Positions 6,481-7,082 of a stretch of DNA of 7,082 nucleotides are shown piece by piece. The position numbers and the translations under genes are program-made. The notes below the pieces were generated by a model. The model was given only the letters and a program-made list of their open reading frames with translations, was not told where the DNA came from and did no database searches. Where the stretch lies: the NCBI GenBank assembly GCA_021774955.1, contig JAJFIN010000061.1:1-7082 (forward strand), written 5' to 3'. How positions within the stretch are numbered: position 1 is the first letter of the stretch; the number at the start of each line of letters is the position of its first letter. Source of the DNA: Alphaproteobacteria bacterium (lineage in GTDB: Bacteria; Pseudomonadota; Alphaproteobacteria; M2410).

Positions 6481-7082
6481 ATGGACAGAAAAACCGCCTT
6501 CGTCACTGGCATATTTGGTCAGGACGCCGCTTATTTAACTGAGTTGCTATTGCGTGAAGGTTACCATGTTGTCGGCGCCCATCGTCGAACATCCACTAGG
6601 AATGCGTGGCGGCTTGAGGAACTAGGAATTGAAAAAGAAGTCGAATATGTCGAATTCGAGCTTTTGGAATTTTCTAATATACTTAGGTCTATCGAGGCAG
6701 CACGGCCTGTTGAAATATACAACTTAGCTGCGCAGAGTTTCGTGGGCTCATCTTTCGAACAACCGATTTTCACTGGCGATGCCGATGCATTAGCTGTCAC
6801 TAGAATATTAGAGAGTATCAGAACCATCGATCCGGGGATTAAGTTTTATCAAGCTTCAACTTCCGAAATGTTCGGAAAAATTGTCGACGAGATTCAAGCC
6901 GAAGAAACTCCGTTTTATCCAAGAAGTCCTTATGGGGTAGCAAAGCTTTACGGTCATTGGATTACAAAAAATTATAGAGAATCGTACGAAATGTTCGCCT
7001 CATCAGGGATTCTTTTTAATCATGAATCACCGTTCAGAGGTACAGAGTTTGTAACTCGAAAAATTACTGCCCATCTCGCAAT
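6481..7082 (+). CDS. gmd: GDP-mannose 4,6-dehydratase, N-terminal part (cut by window edge)
   Basis: Gmd converts GDP-mannose to GDP-4-keto-6-deoxymannose using NADP, the precursor of GDP-rhamnose, GDP-fucose, GDP-perosamine and related sugars. The first 200 residues are present and the remaining third or more lies outside. The nucleotide-binding TGIFGQDAAYL (9-19) is recognisably the Gmd motif, although the usual third glycine at 16 is alanine. The Arg-Arg loop that contacts the neighbouring subunit's cofactor in this family is present (HRRTSTRN, 34-41). Catalytic Thr127-Ser128-Glu129 and Tyr151-x-x-x-Lys155 are intact. The segment FNHESPFRGTEFVTRKIT (179-196) is diagnostic of the family. 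The ATG at 6481 is chosen because the Rossmann strand starts at residue 5, as in other Gmd proteins; the ribosome binding match (ACGAG, five bases upstream) is weak. The frame is also open further upstream, but that extension has no family support. The partner reductase or aminotransferase that would decide the final sugar is not in view. Confidence 0.9.
   Translation, partial: MDRKTAFVTGIFGQDAAYLTELLLREGYHVVGAHRRTSTRNAWRLEELGIEKEVEYVEFELLEFSNILRSIEAARPVEIYNLAAQSFVGSSFEQPIFTGDADALAVTRILESIRTIDPGIKFYQASTSEMFGKIVDEIQAEETPFYPRSPYGVAKLYGHWITKNYRESYEMFASSGILFNHESPFRGTEFVTRKITAHLA

Noticed and set aside
6561..6827. Minus-strand 88-codon open frame inside gmd
   Set aside because: It lies entirely antisense to the conserved gmd coding sequence and its Ser-rich translation looks like a shadow frame.

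Overview
The window looks like part of a surface-polysaccharide (O-antigen, capsule or exopolysaccharide) locus from a Gram-negative bacterium. A Wzz-type chain-length protein with an N-terminal membrane anchor, an ABC half-transporter exporter, glycosyltransferases and two nucleotide-sugar enzymes together point to lipid-linked glycan assembly. The Gmd and UDP-glucuronate decarboxylase sequences read like those of Pseudomonadota, possibly Alphaproteobacteria. That placement comes from family resemblance by eye and is weak.

There are two divergent gene groups. On the minus strand, reading from about 5.1 kb down to 1, the order is: a 631-residue putative surface-carbohydrate transferase with a TTG start (3202-5097), a family 2 glycosyltransferase (2374-3177), an MsbA/PglK-type ABC transporter (471-2255, preferred start), and the N-terminal third or so of a Wzz-family polysaccharide co-polymerase (1-404, cut by the window edge). 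Gaps of 24, 118 and 66 bp suggest one operon. The 118-bp gap holds a 9-bp perfect inverted repeat whose downstream arm abuts the Shine-Dalgarno of the ABC gene. On the plus strand, UDP-glucuronate decarboxylase (5287-6234, UDP-xylose synthesis) is followed after 246 bp by GDP-mannose 4,6-dehydratase (6481 to the window end, cut). The 5098-5286 segment separates the two groups and must hold their promoters if they are not transcribed from further away.

Taken together, the plus-strand genes would supply UDP-xylose and a GDP-6-deoxyhexose precursor. The minus-strand glycosyltransferases would add sugars to a lipid-linked glycan. The ABC exporter would flip it, and the Wzz protein would set chain length. 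Pairing an MsbA/PglK-like flippase with a Wzz-type protein, rather than the usual Wzx, is the main system-level point, but the rest of the locus lies outside the window. No RNA genes, insertion sequences, CRISPR arrays or phage genes were seen.
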